In this document: one piece after another, positions 27,585 to 35,157 of the stretch
How the letters are laid out: each line of letters opens with the position of its first letter
Numbering within the stretch: the first letter of the stretch is position 1
Source of the DNA: Salinisphaera shabanensis E1L3A
GTDB lineage: Bacteria; Pseudomonadota; Gammaproteobacteria; Nevskiales; Salinisphaeraceae
Assembly (NCBI RefSeq): GCF_000215955.2
Contig: NZ_AFNV02000032.1
Coordinates: 1 to 38,773, forward strand
Length of the DNA: 38,773 nucleotides
Reading direction: 5' to 3'
The notes under the pieces: model-generated
Database searches by the model: none
Seen by the model: the letters and a program-made list of their open reading frames with translations, nothing else
Told to the model about the DNA's origin: nothing
Program-made: the position numbers and the translations under genes

Positions 27585-28842
27585 CGCGCCCGCTCCAGGG
27601 CACATCGACGTCCAGGCCACGGGCCACGCGCACCGCCGAGGCCAAGCCGTCTTCATGAAAGCCGTAACCGCACCAGGCACCACAGAACCAAGCGCGATCG
27701 GCGCCCTGAATCTCATCCAACCGGCCCTGGGCCGCGATGGCTTCGCCGTCGAACACCGGATGGTCATACTCGATTTCGCGAATGACGTGGCGCGCTTTGG
27801 GTTCGACACGCGGATTCAGGCTCACCACATACTGGCGCTCGCCGGCGATGGACTGCAGCCGGTTCATCCAGTAGCTCACGGTCACGCGCTGGTTATCGAC
27901 GCCGTCGCGATCAGCAAGATAATTCCAGGCCGCCCACACGCGGCGCCGGCGTGGCAGCAGCGCGATATCGCTATGGAGAATCGCGCGGTTGGATTGGAAC
28001 CGAAATGCCGAAAGCACGGACGATTCGAGCGCGCTGGCATCGTCAAGCATAGCCCGGGTCTGATCCGCGTGGCAGGCGAAAACAACCTGGTCGAAGGTTT
28101 CCGTCTTGCCGCTGGCGAGCGTGACATGCGCGCCGTTTTCATCGCGGCGAACACGCGCGACCGGCGTCGCCAGGCGCAACCGGCCGCCTAGTCGCTTGGC
28201 AATCGCCTGCACATAACGCTGACTGCCGCCGACGATCGTTTTCCACTGCGGGCGGTTCGATAATTCGAGCAGGCCGTGGTTGTCGAAAAAGCGTAGAAAC
28301 GCGCCCACCGGAAACGCGCGCATATCCGCCGTCGGCGTCGACCAGATCGCGGCGGCCATGGGCAACAGATAGCGCGCGGCAAAGGCATCACTATAATTAT
28401 AGCGATCGAGAAACTCGCCTAGCGAAATGGCCGGCAAGGCGTCCGTTTCGATCAGCTGCTTGGCCTGCCGGTTGAAGCGCAGGATATCGCCGATCATTCG
28501 CCAATGTCGCTGGTCGAACAAGCGACTTTTCTGCGCAAACAGCGTGCGCCAGCTATCGCCCGCCCATTCGATTGCGCCGTCGCCGATCGATACCGCAAAC
28601 GACATGTCGCTGGCACGCGTTTCAACGTCCAGCTCGGCTAATAATGACTCGAAAAACGGGTAGTTACGATCGTTAAGAACAATGAAGCCCGTATCTACCG
28701 GCTGCTCACCTGCCATCACCGTATTGGCATGACCGCCCGCCCGGTTGGCGGCTTCGAACACCGTGATCTCGGCCTTGCCATCGAGTAGCCATGCCGTACC
28801 CAGTCCGGCAATGCCACTGCCCACGATAGCGATTCGCTGCAT
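27577..28842 (-). CDS. FAD-dependent amine-oxidase-like oxidoreductase (COG2907 type)
   Basis: Flavoprotein, about 421 residues. The dinucleotide-binding fold is at the N-terminus, IAIVGSGIAGLGTAWLL with Gly8, Gly10 and Gly13, followed by the acidic ribose-binding residue in VFEAANRAGGHANTV. Downstream are family features such as PVDTGFIVLNDRNYP, YVQAIAKRLGGRL, the VVFACHADQTRAMLDD second FAD contact region and the C-terminal GAWCGYGFHEDGLASA, which fits the FAD-binding tail. It matches the predicted NAD/FAD-binding proteins that accompany DUF1365 and Cfa-like enzymes. The ATG at 28842 has AAGGACGAC upstream. It is the first gene of the operon, divergent from mdh, and the likely reaction is acyl-chain oxidation; the substrate is inferred only from context. 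Confidence 0.93.
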   Translation of the reverse strand: MQRIAIVGSGIAGLGTAWLLDGKAEITVFEAANRAGGHANTVMAGEQPVDTGFIVLNDRNYPFFESLLAELDVETRASDMSFAVSIGDGAIEWAGDSWRTLFAQKSRLFDQRHWRMIGDILRFNRQAKQLIETDALPAISLGEFLDRYNYSDAFAARYLLPMAAAIWSTPTADMRAFPVGAFLRFFDNHGLLELSNRPQWKTIVGGSQRYVQAIAKRLGGRLRLATPVARVRRDENGAHVTLASGKTETFDQVVFACHADQTRAMLDDASALESSVLSAFRFQSNRAILHSDIALLPRRRRVWAAWNYLADRDGVDNQRVTVSYWMNRLQSIAGERQYVVSLNPRVEPKARHVIREIEYDHPVFDGEAIAAQGRLDEIQGADRAWFCGAWCGYGFHEDGLASAVRVARGLDVDVPWSGRDG

Positions 28843-28894
28843 GTCGTCCTTTTTTTCAAGCGAAAGGGTCAAGTCGAACCGTTGGATACGGCCC

Positions 28895-28949
28895 GCGATC
28901 GGCTACGGATGCGATCGGTTTTTACCCGTTTTGGTGTTTCGGCTATGCT
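28895..28949 (+). promoter_or_regulatory. candidate mdh promoter with an upstream direct repeat
   Basis: TTTACC (28921-28926), a 17-base spacer and TATGCT (28944-28949) form a modest sigma70-type match, with a leader of about 150 bases to mdh. Just upstream, gcgatcgg occurs at 28895-28902 and 28911-28918, 16 bases apart, as a possible regulator site. The remainder of the 270-base divergent region (28843-29112) shows no clear promoter for the minus-strand operon. Confidence 0.35.
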
Positions 28950-29112
28950 CTGCGACCGACTTTTGAAACGGCGCGAACGCAAGCGGTCGCCATCGTATGA
29001 TCGCCCGTAGTTTAGCGAAATGGGGCATCGCGGCCGCGACTGGCTGCCGCTCGAAGAAATTCGGGCTATCGTTCGCGTTTGTCTTCAACCCTTCATTTAC
29101 AAGGAGCGCACC

Positions 29113-30084
29113 ATGAAAGAACCCGTACGCGTAGCCATTACCGGCGGCGCCGGCCAGATCAGCTATTCGCTCATCTTCCGTATTGCCGCTGGCGACATGC
29201 TCGGCCCGGATCAGCCGGTCATCCTGCAGCTGCTCGAAATCCCGCCGGCCATGGATGCGCTCAACGGCGTGATGATGGAAGTCAACGACTGCGCCTTCCC
29301 GCTGGTCAAGGACATCATCGGCACCGATAAACCCGAAGAAGCCTTCAAGGACGCCGATATCTGTCTGCTCGTGGGCGCCAAGCCGCGCGGCAAAGGCATG
29401 GAACGCGCCGACCTGCTCAAGGCCAACGCCGACATCTTCTCGGTTCAGGGCAAGGCCATCAACGATCACGCCTCGCGTGACGTCAAGGTGCTCGTGGTCG
29501 GCAACCCGGCCAACACCAACGCCCTGATCGCGGCCAGCAATGCGCCCGATCTCGACAAGGGCCAGTTCACCGCCATGATGCGCCTGGACCACAACCGCGC
29601 CCTGTCGCAGCTGGCCCAGAAGACCGGCACCCAGGTCACCGATATCGACAAGATGATCGTCTGGGGGAACCACAGCGCGACCCAGTATCCGGATATCAGC
29701 CAGGCCACCGTCAACGGCAAGCCCGCCCTGGATCTGGTCGATCGCGACTGGTACGAAAACGACTTCATTCCCACTGTGCAGAAGCGCGGCGCGGCGATCA
29801 TCGAAGCCCGCGGTGCCTCCAGTGCCGCCTCGGCCGCATCGGCCGCCATCGACCATATCCACGACTGGGTGAATGGTTCGAAAGGCATCGTGTCGATGGG
29901 CATCCCGGCCGACGGCAGCTACGGCGTCGAAGAAGGCATCATGTTTTCCTATCCGGTGACCTGCAAGAACGGCCAGTACGAAATCGTCCAGGATCTCGAG
30001 ATCGACGAATTCAGCCGCGATCGCATGAAGCAGACCGAAGACGAGCTGCGCAGCGAGCGTGAAGCGGTTTCCGAACTGCTGTAA
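29113..30084 (+). CDS. mdh: malate dehydrogenase (NAD+)
   Basis: Cytoplasmic citric-acid-cycle enzyme, 323 residues, that interconverts malate and oxaloacetate. The NAD loop is TGGAGQI (10-16), with the acidic ribose contact at Glu42 (LLEIP). Substrate-binding arginines appear in [14 protein letters not shown] (Arg92, Arg98) and Arg162 of RLDHNRA. The catalytic pair is Asp159 and His187 ([11 protein letters not shown]). NPANTN (131-136) is also present. Length and motifs fit the type found in many bacteria and the eukaryotic cytosol, unlike the E. coli Mdh subtype. The ATG at 29113 has AAGGAG six bases upstream. It is divergent from the lipid operon and ends in a strong terminator. Confidence 0.97.
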   Translation: MKEPVRVAITGGAGQISYSLIFRIAAGDMLGPDQPVILQLLEIPPAMDALNGVMMEVNDCAFPLVKDIIGTDKPEEAFKDADICLLVGAKPRGKGMERADLLKANADIFSVQGKAINDHASRDVKVLVVGNPANTNALIAASNAPDLDKGQFTAMMRLDHNRALSQLAQKTGTQVTDIDKMIVWGNHSATQYPDISQATVNGKPALDLVDRDWYENDFIPTVQKRGAAIIEARGASSAASAASAAIDHIHDWVNGSKGIVSMGIPADGSYGVEEGIMFSYPVTCKNGQYEIVQDLEIDEFSRDRMKQTEDELRSEREAVSELL

Positions 30085-30127
30085 GTCGCGCTCATGGCTG
30101 GCGTGTGAATACGCGCCTCGCGATCTG

Positions 30128-30160
30128 AAAAGCCGCGTCCAGCATGGACGCGGCTTTTTT
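30128..30160. terminator. strong bidirectional intrinsic terminator
   Basis: Eleven-base perfect stem agccgcgtcca (30131-30141) and tggacgcggct (30145-30155) with loop gca, followed by T-run 30155-30160 on the plus strand. The four A at 30128-30131 give a T-run on the minus strand, so it can also end the convergent glycosyltransferase gene, whose stop begins at 30160. Confidence 0.85.
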
Positions 30161-31092
30161 CATGCCTGGGCCCTGCGCCGCATCTGGTCGAGATAGCCGC
30201 GCCGATAGTGATACTTCATACCGATCTCGTAGCGCTTGAGCGGCGCCGCATTCGCACTCAGACGATAGCGTAGCCATTGCTTGGCCAGCCGTATCCACAG
30301 CGCCAGCGACGCCCCGGCCAGCTGTACGCCGCCGGTCCGCGGGTACAGATAGGCATTCTTGCGGCCACGCCGGTAGGCGCCCTGGAAGAGCACCGGCAGC
30401 GTCAGTTGATCGGTATGCACATAATGGGTAATCGCGGCGTCAGGGACATAGACACAACGGTGGCCCTGGGCCATCAGCGCCTTGTTCAGATCGGTATCCC
30501 CGCCCTTGATGTAGTCCGGCGTGCCATCGGGCCCCACGTTTTCGTCGAAGCGCCGCTCCCCTAGCGCGCTGCGGCGTATCGTCATGTTCGCGCCGAGCGC
30601 AGGCACGTCGGTCGGGCCCTCCTGCTCGCGCGGTCGATAATGACCACAGTGACGTTCGATAATCGCCTGCCCGTCCTTGCCTTCCAGCCAGACCGGCACA
30701 TCGCCTATAAGACGCGCTACCACCGGGCCGCAAAACAGCTCCGCATCGGGCCAGCCCCGAGCAGCACGCCACAAGCTGGACAGCCAGTATGCATCGATGC
30801 CCACATCGTCGTCGGTAAATGTCAGCAAGGTCCCGCGGACGTGCTCGAGTGCATAATTCTGTGCGCGACACTTGCCGGGTTTGTCGTAGCGCAACACCAC
30901 GAGTGGCAACTCGGCGGCGGCACTTTCCAGAACCTGCGCGGTTGCGTCGGTACTGGCGTTGTCGACCACGATCAATTCCCAGTCGAACGCGATATCGCGC
31001 TGATCGGCGAGCGCCGACAGGGTCACGGCCAGCTTCTCGGCCCGATTACGCGTCGTGATCACGACACTGATGGCGACCTCTTTCACGGCCAT
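30160..31092 (-). CDS. family 2 glycosyltransferase
   Basis: GT-A fold glycosyltransferase, 310 residues, cytoplasmic or membrane-associated. The nucleotide-sugar domain starts SVVITTRNRAEKL, with ELIVVDNASTDATAQVL next. The metal-binding motif is the FTDDD at about residues 92-96. The acceptor region contains ALGANMTIRRSALGERRFDENVGPDG and GGDTDLNKALMAQGH, with Asp residues in the usual catalytic positions. The C-terminal third is basic and aromatic (YRRGRKNAYLYPR, LAKQWLRYRL) and likely sits against the membrane. Donor and acceptor cannot be told. It follows another glycosyltransferase gene by nine bases. It is clearly related to the one at 34043-34990, with which it shares WELxIVDN-STDATA, FTDDDV and the RRSA/RRAA region. 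Confidence 0.9.
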   Translation of the reverse strand: MAVKEVAISVVITTRNRAEKLAVTLSALADQRDIAFDWELIVVDNASTDATAQVLESAAAELPLVVLRYDKPGKCRAQNYALEHVRGTLLTFTDDDVGIDAYWLSSLWRAARGWPDAELFCGPVVARLIGDVPVWLEGKDGQAIIERHCGHYRPREQEGPTDVPALGANMTIRRSALGERRFDENVGPDGTPDYIKGGDTDLNKALMAQGHRCVYVPDAAITHYVHTDQLTLPVLFQGAYRRGRKNAYLYPRTGGVQLAGASLALWIRLAKQWLRYRLSANAAPLKRYEIGMKYHYRRGYLDQMRRRAQA

Positions 31093-31101
31093 GCCATGGC
31101 C

Positions 31102-31866
31102 TCAACGATGCGCGCGACGTTCGCGCCGGGCACGACGCCGGCGGCGCAACTCGGCTCTGATCCGCTGGATGAAAGATTCCCCCACGTCGGAAACGTGGTG
31201 GCCACGGCCTACATCTCTTGCCGCCCCCTCTTCCAGGGTCACACCATAAAAACCTAGTTCATGGTACGCATAATTGATTTCGAGCTCGTGTCCGACATCG
31301 TTGAATGGTTTGATCCGCTCGTAATCGGCCAGACGGCGCAAGCTTGGGTTAAACGTGAAGCCGTACCATGTGTGGTTGCGCGAAGTCTTGGGCAATACGC
31401 GCCGATACATCACGTTATCGTCGGTATAACGTATCCGCTCTTCGAACTTATGCCGGTTACCTTCCCAGAGGTTGCGTAGCCAGACGTTGATCGCACCCGG
31501 ATCGTGTTTGAGTACCGATAACGAATCCTCCATGAAACCGGACCGGAAAAATTCGTAATCGTCTTCACAGTGAAAGATATAAGGCGTATCGACCTCGGCA
31601 TAAGCGCGATCCACGCTGCGTATCTGGCCCAGCCGCGGCTCGTTGAACAACACCGTATCGAACAGATCGCCGAAGCGGCGCTCGATGAAATCGAGCATGT
31701 CGCGATCACCGGAATCCTCGATCAGGATATAGCGGGCGATGGGATACGTGTTGTGTGCCACGAAACTGTCGATCGTTCGCGCCAGCAACTCGGGCCGACC
31801 GCAGCTGGTGATGACAAACGTAATGCCGTCTCGGGTCAAGGTCATAGATTCGTTCTCGAATGTCAT
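31102..31866 (-). CDS. GT-A type glycosyltransferase with an Arg-rich tail
   Basis: About 254 residues. The N-terminal part is GT-A-like: ITFVITSCGRPELLARTIDSF, YILIEDSGDRDM, GQIRSVDRAYAEV and the metal-site-like HCEDDYEFF. Later stretches include INVWLRNLWEGNRHKFEERI and TWYGFTFNPSLRRLADYERI, a pattern seen in sugar transferases of surface-glycan clusters. The donor is unknown. The C-terminus is extremely basic: 11 of the last 18 residues are Arg, which may bind anionic membrane lipid or glycan. The start is uncertain: ATG at 31866 is used, with ATG at 31845 and 31911 as alternatives and no good ribosome-binding site for any. It is the first gene of a two-gene minus-strand unit with the GT2 gene nine bases downstream. 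Confidence 0.82.
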   Translation of the reverse strand: MTFENESMTLTRDGITFVITSCGRPELLARTIDSFVAHNTYPIARYILIEDSGDRDMLDFIERRFGDLFDTVLFNEPRLGQIRSVDRAYAEVDTPYIFHCEDDYEFFRSGFMEDSLSVLKHDPGAINVWLRNLWEGNRHKFEERIRYTDDNVMYRRVLPKTSRNHTWYGFTFNPSLRRLADYERIKPFNDVGHELEINYAYHELGFYGVTLEEGAARDVGRGHHVSDVGESFIQRIRAELRRRRRARRERRAHR

Positions 31867-31922
31867 TCGTGGCAGCACAGGGCTGGACGTAAGTCCGGAC
31901 ATACCTGCCATACGCTCTGCGC

Positions 31923-31943
31923 CTTATACGGCCTGCGTATAAT
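31923..31943. promoter_or_regulatory. divergent -10-like boxes between two glycan genes
   Basis: On the plus strand TATAAT occurs at 31938-31943, 28 bases before the ATG at 31971. On the minus strand TATAAG occurs at 31923-31928, facing the glycosyltransferase start at 31866. Neither has a good -35 at 16-18 bases, so the call rests on -10 boxes and position alone. Confidence 0.3.
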
Positions 31944-31970
31944 CACAGAAAACTCCTTGCCTGTTCCAGC

Positions 31971-33278
31971 ATGAACCGCGATACACCGATCGACCGACAA
32001 GCCCTGGCTGAAACACTGCACTACGGGGTACCCATCAATCGACCCGTGCCGACCCAGGGCCTGCCCTTCGAGGTCGATACCCTGAAGGCGGCCAGACAGC
32101 GCCGGCGTCAGCCCGAACCCTCTCAGGACAAGCTGCTCGCGCAGGGCGCCGACCTCTGGAACCATATCTGCCGAAAAGCCGCGAATCGCGCCACACGCCC
32201 GTTGTTACTACCCCTGAGCGCCGGTCTGGACTCGCGCGCCGTGCTCGGCGGTCTGCGTGCCTGCGGCGCGCCTGCCAAAACCGTCACCTACGGTGTGCCG
32301 GGCGCCTTCGATTACGAAATTGCACCCCGTATCGCAGCTCATGCAGGTGTTGCCAACGAACGAATCGACCTGACACAAATACAGATCTCGCGAGCCGCAC
32401 TGCTTGATGTTGCCAAGGGTGAGCCATCGCCATCGTTGGTTATCGACATGTTTTTCAATGCGCAGATCGCGTGGCGTTACGGACAGGAGTTCACCTACAT
32501 CAACGGCTTCTGTGGCGACGCCTTATCGGGCAAGCACCTCGACAAGGGAGCCAGCAGCAACTGGCAACAAGCCCGGGAATCGTTCGTGGCGTGGCATCAG
32601 GCAAGCCGTACCATCAAGCTCACCGATAAGGATATGGTGCCGATCGATGCGCTGCCGAGCGCGCCATTCGTCGATATGGACCTGATGGGCCCGCTCGAGC
32701 AGCTGGATCACGCGATTCGCCAACAACGCCTGGTCCGCCCGGTCGTCTGCCCGGCCGGCTACGAAGTGCTCAGTCCCTTTCTGGACCCCGAATGGTGCGC
32801 CTTCATCCTCGGCCTACCGGACGCACTACGCCGCGATCAGCGCTTTTTCATCGCCCTGTTCCAGTACAGCTATCCCGAGCTTTTCGCACTACCGACCACC
32901 GCGAGCGGCGGTCTGCCGTTGGGCGCGAGCGACGCTGAAATCCGTCGCTATCGAAAGAAGCTGCGGCGGCAACGTCGACTACGGTCACGCCTGAGTCATA
33001 TCCTTCCGAACATTCATGTGCCGCCAGCCGATCGCCGCTGGCAATATCTAGATTTCCGAAACGAACTTCGCCGAGACAGTACTGTGGCCGCTTTATTCGA
33101 TGAAAGCATGGCTCGGCTCGACGATAGTGGGGCCATACCCTGGATCGACGCGCAGGGAATATTACGTCGACATCGTGAGGAAAAGACCGACCATTTCAAG
33201 GCACTGAACGTGCTGTTCAACCTCGAACTGCTGCTCGAGGCTCGGCCCGACCTGTTCGAGCCCTCGTCGCCTCAGTAG
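31971..33278 (+). CDS. asparagine-synthetase-like protein without glutaminase domain
   Basis: A 435-residue protein corresponding to the C-terminal, ATP-pyrophosphatase half of AsnB-type enzymes. The PP-loop is PLSAGLDSRAVLG, with Ser83 to Ser88 covering the pyrophosphate-binding region, where the usual form is SGGLDS; here Ala replaces one Gly. FDYEIAPRIAAHAG matches the DE..yA..vA helix after the adenine site. GYEVLSPFLDPEWCAFILGLPDALR matches the conserved substrate-side PFLD...P segment. The N-terminal glutaminase domain of about 200 residues, with its Cys2, is absent: the protein starts near the family's interdomain linker (ETLHYGVPINRP). It must use free ammonia, another amine, or a partner glutaminase. 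It probably acts on a glycan sugar acid or aglycone; this is inference from its neighbours. Confidence 0.85.
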   Translation: MNRDTPIDRQALAETLHYGVPINRPVPTQGLPFEVDTLKAARQRRRQPEPSQDKLLAQGADLWNHICRKAANRATRPLLLPLSAGLDSRAVLGGLRACGAPAKTVTYGVPGAFDYEIAPRIAAHAGVANERIDLTQIQISRAALLDVAKGEPSPSLVIDMFFNAQIAWRYGQEFTYINGFCGDALSGKHLDKGASSNWQQARESFVAWHQASRTIKLTDKDMVPIDALPSAPFVDMDLMGPLEQLDHAIRQQRLVRPVVCPAGYEVLSPFLDPEWCAFILGLPDALRRDQRFFIALFQYSYPELFALPTTASGGLPLGASDAEIRRYRKKLRRQRRLRSRLSHILPNIHVPPADRRWQYLDFRNELRRDSTVAALFDESMARLDDSGAIPWIDAQGILRRHREEKTDHFKALNVLFNLELLLEARPDLFEPSSPQ

Positions 33279-34030
33279 CCGCGAATACGCGACCTGATCG
33301 CACGCCGAAACAGCTTCCACGAACCGCCCAGGGTCTGATCCTTGTCGATCTGGGCTCGCAGGCGCTGGGTGATGGACGAGAACGCGATCGGGTGCACCAT
33401 CGAGAACGGTTTCAATACGTGCGGCGGTGCTTCCAGACTCAGTTCATCCAGACGTGATCTTGCGACCAAAAGTATCGCGTTCTGTCGATACCATTCCGCG
33501 ATCTCGTCGTCTTGCCAGATATGGGGCCGTATCACGTCCAGCCCCACATAATCGTGCGTCGCGAAACGTTCCAGCCAGTACTCGATCCATTGCTCGTTGA
33601 TATGGTGGCGCCCGCCCTGGCCCGGAATGGCGGCCGAGAACAGAATGCAATCGGATAGCCCGCTGAGCGATTCGACAAACGTATTCGCGGCGGAATCCGG
33701 CAGGTGTTCGGCGACCTCCAAAGATAGCGCCAGGTCATATCGTTTCGCCGGCGGCGTGATCGGCGTGGTCAGATCATGATGCGAAAAACAGTCCGTCGGT
33801 ATCTCGAGGTGCTGGGTATCGACCCATTCACCTTCGAAACCGTGAATATCCGAAATACCGCGCCGCTGAATTTCCGCCAGCCATGTTCCAACACCGCAAC
33901 CAACATCGACGGCGGATTCCACGGGCGGCAGCACCGCGAGCGCGAGCTCGAGGATACGACTGGCAGCGGTCGCGGTACGCGCGTGACGATCTTGGTAGAA
34001 GGTTTCGGAATATACGGCTTCGGATGGCAT
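33272..34030 (-). CDS. class I SAM-dependent methyltransferase
   Basis: A 252-residue methyltransferase. The SAM-binding motif I is AVDVGCGVGTWLAEI (about 40-54), followed by the acidic residue in GFEGEWVD (ribose contact region). The LALSLEVAEHLP segment is the post-motif helix typical of FkbM/UbiG-like small-molecule methyltransferases. The PGQGGRHHINEQWIEYWLERF stretch and DEIAEWYRQNAILLV follow, as in methyltransferases of glycan clusters. The C-terminal region is basic (LFRRAIRSRIRGY). A sugar hydroxyl is the most likely acceptor from context. It starts 12 bases after the upstream GT2 gene, so both are probably co-transcribed. Its end overlaps the convergent asparagine-synthetase-like gene by seven bases. 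Confidence 0.88.
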   Translation of the reverse strand: MPSEAVYSETFYQDRHARTATAASRILELALAVLPPVESAVDVGCGVGTWLAEIQRRGISDIHGFEGEWVDTQHLEIPTDCFSHHDLTTPITPPAKRYDLALSLEVAEHLPDSAANTFVESLSGLSDCILFSAAIPGQGGRHHINEQWIEYWLERFATHDYVGLDVIRPHIWQDDEIAEWYRQNAILLVARSRLDELSLEAPPHVLKPFSMVHPIAFSSITQRLRAQIDKDQTLGGSWKLFRRAIRSRIRGY

Positions 34031-34042
34031 GGAATCGGTATC

Positions 34043-34990
34043 TCAATCGTGATCGTTGTGAGTGCGCCCAGCCTGGCGGGCACGTAGCTCGTCAATCTGG
34101 CCCAACCGGAACTGGTACGTAATGCCCCGCTCGATGCACGCCCGCTCTTGTACGCACTGCAAACGCCGGCATAGTTGATAGCGTAGCCCGGAACGCAGCG
34201 TGGCCAACCACAGTTTGAGCGGTGCGCCGCGCCAGTACAGCTTCGGCGTTTTCTTCGAACTGGGCAGATAAACCTGGCCACGGCCCTTCTTGTAGGCTCG
34301 TGAAAGCAACCAGTCGGCGTTCGTCTGATCGGTACGCACCACATGGACCACCCGTGCCTGGGGCACGTAAATATAACGATGACCGCGTGCGGCCAACCGA
34401 CGCAGAAAGTCGCCCTCGCCGCCCATGGCATAGCTGCCGGTTTGCGGCCCGAGCTGTTCATTGAAACGCATACCCTGAAACGCTGCCCTGCGCACCGCAA
34501 AGCTCGGGCCATAGGGATGCCGACCAACCGGCCCTTCCTGGTCGGCCGGTTGGTAACGTGCAAAGGCCGTAGTGGCAAACTCGAAATCGGGCGAGGTCAT
34601 CCAGGCCGGGGTATCGTCAGGAAAGCTGGGCTCGATACGCGCGCCGAAGATGTCATCGTCCGGCCAGCGCTGTGCCGCCTCGATATAGGCGCGCACACAG
34701 TCGGGCTCGGGCAGTACGTCGTCGTCGGTAAAGATGACGAGGTCGCCCGAAAGCCGATCCATGGCCACGTTGCGCGCCCGATTCTGGCCGACACCGTCGG
34801 CATGCAGATAGGTGATCGGCAAGTCCCGAGGCGCCCGTTCGATTACCTCGGCGGTTGCATCCGTACTGCCGTTGTCCACGATCAGCAGTTCCCAGTCCAG
34901 CCCCTGCGTATCAAGCGTCCGGTAGCATTCGAGCGTGCGCTCGAGCTGGGCGGCGCGATTGCGCGTGGCGAAAAGAATGGATACATCCAT
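34043..34990 (-). CDS. family 2 glycosyltransferase
   Basis: GT-A fold glycosyltransferase, about 315 residues, starting MDVSILFATRNRAAQL at the ATG 34990; an in-frame start at 35032 would add 14 residues. WELLIVDNGSTDATAEVI forms the nucleotide-sugar site, and VIFTDDDVLPEP holds the DxD-type metal motif. YGPSFAVRRAAFQGMRFNEQLGPQTG and MGGEGDFLRRLAARGH give the acceptor and catalytic region. The C-terminal part is basic and aromatic. It is a paralogue of the enzyme at 30160-31092, sharing motif order, length and flanking context, but the donor region differs in detail. Upstream of it is glpK; downstream, 12 bases away, is a methyltransferase gene. Together they look like one end of a surface-glycan cluster. 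Confidence 0.9.
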   Translation of the reverse strand: MDVSILFATRNRAAQLERTLECYRTLDTQGLDWELLIVDNGSTDATAEVIERAPRDLPITYLHADGVGQNRARNVAMDRLSGDLVIFTDDDVLPEPDCVRAYIEAAQRWPDDDIFGARIEPSFPDDTPAWMTSPDFEFATTAFARYQPADQEGPVGRHPYGPSFAVRRAAFQGMRFNEQLGPQTGSYAMGGEGDFLRRLAARGHRYIYVPQARVVHVVRTDQTNADWLLSRAYKKGRGQVYLPSSKKTPKLYWRGAPLKLWLATLRSGLRYQLCRRLQCVQERACIERGITYQFRLGQIDELRARQAGRTHNDHD

Positions 34991-35119
34991 GGCTGGCTTT
35001 CTGGCTCGTTCTATCGTCAGTAAGGCATCCAACCGACCATTCGATCAGCCGGGCCGCGGCGCGCGCACGTGATGGCGAGCAGCGTATCGGATGCACCTAT
35101 TATCGGCGCGTAAGGCCCA

Positions 35120-35148
35120 CGCTGCCAGGCCGCGCTCGTGTGGCAGCG
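35120..35148 (-). terminator. hairpin after glpK
   Basis: Arms cgctgcca (35120-35127) and tggcagcg (35141-35148) pair perfectly with a 13-base loop, starting nine bases past the glpK stop on the minus strand. No T-run follows. It could reduce read-through into the glycan genes. Confidence 0.35.
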
Positions 35149-35157
35149 ATCCGGCGA

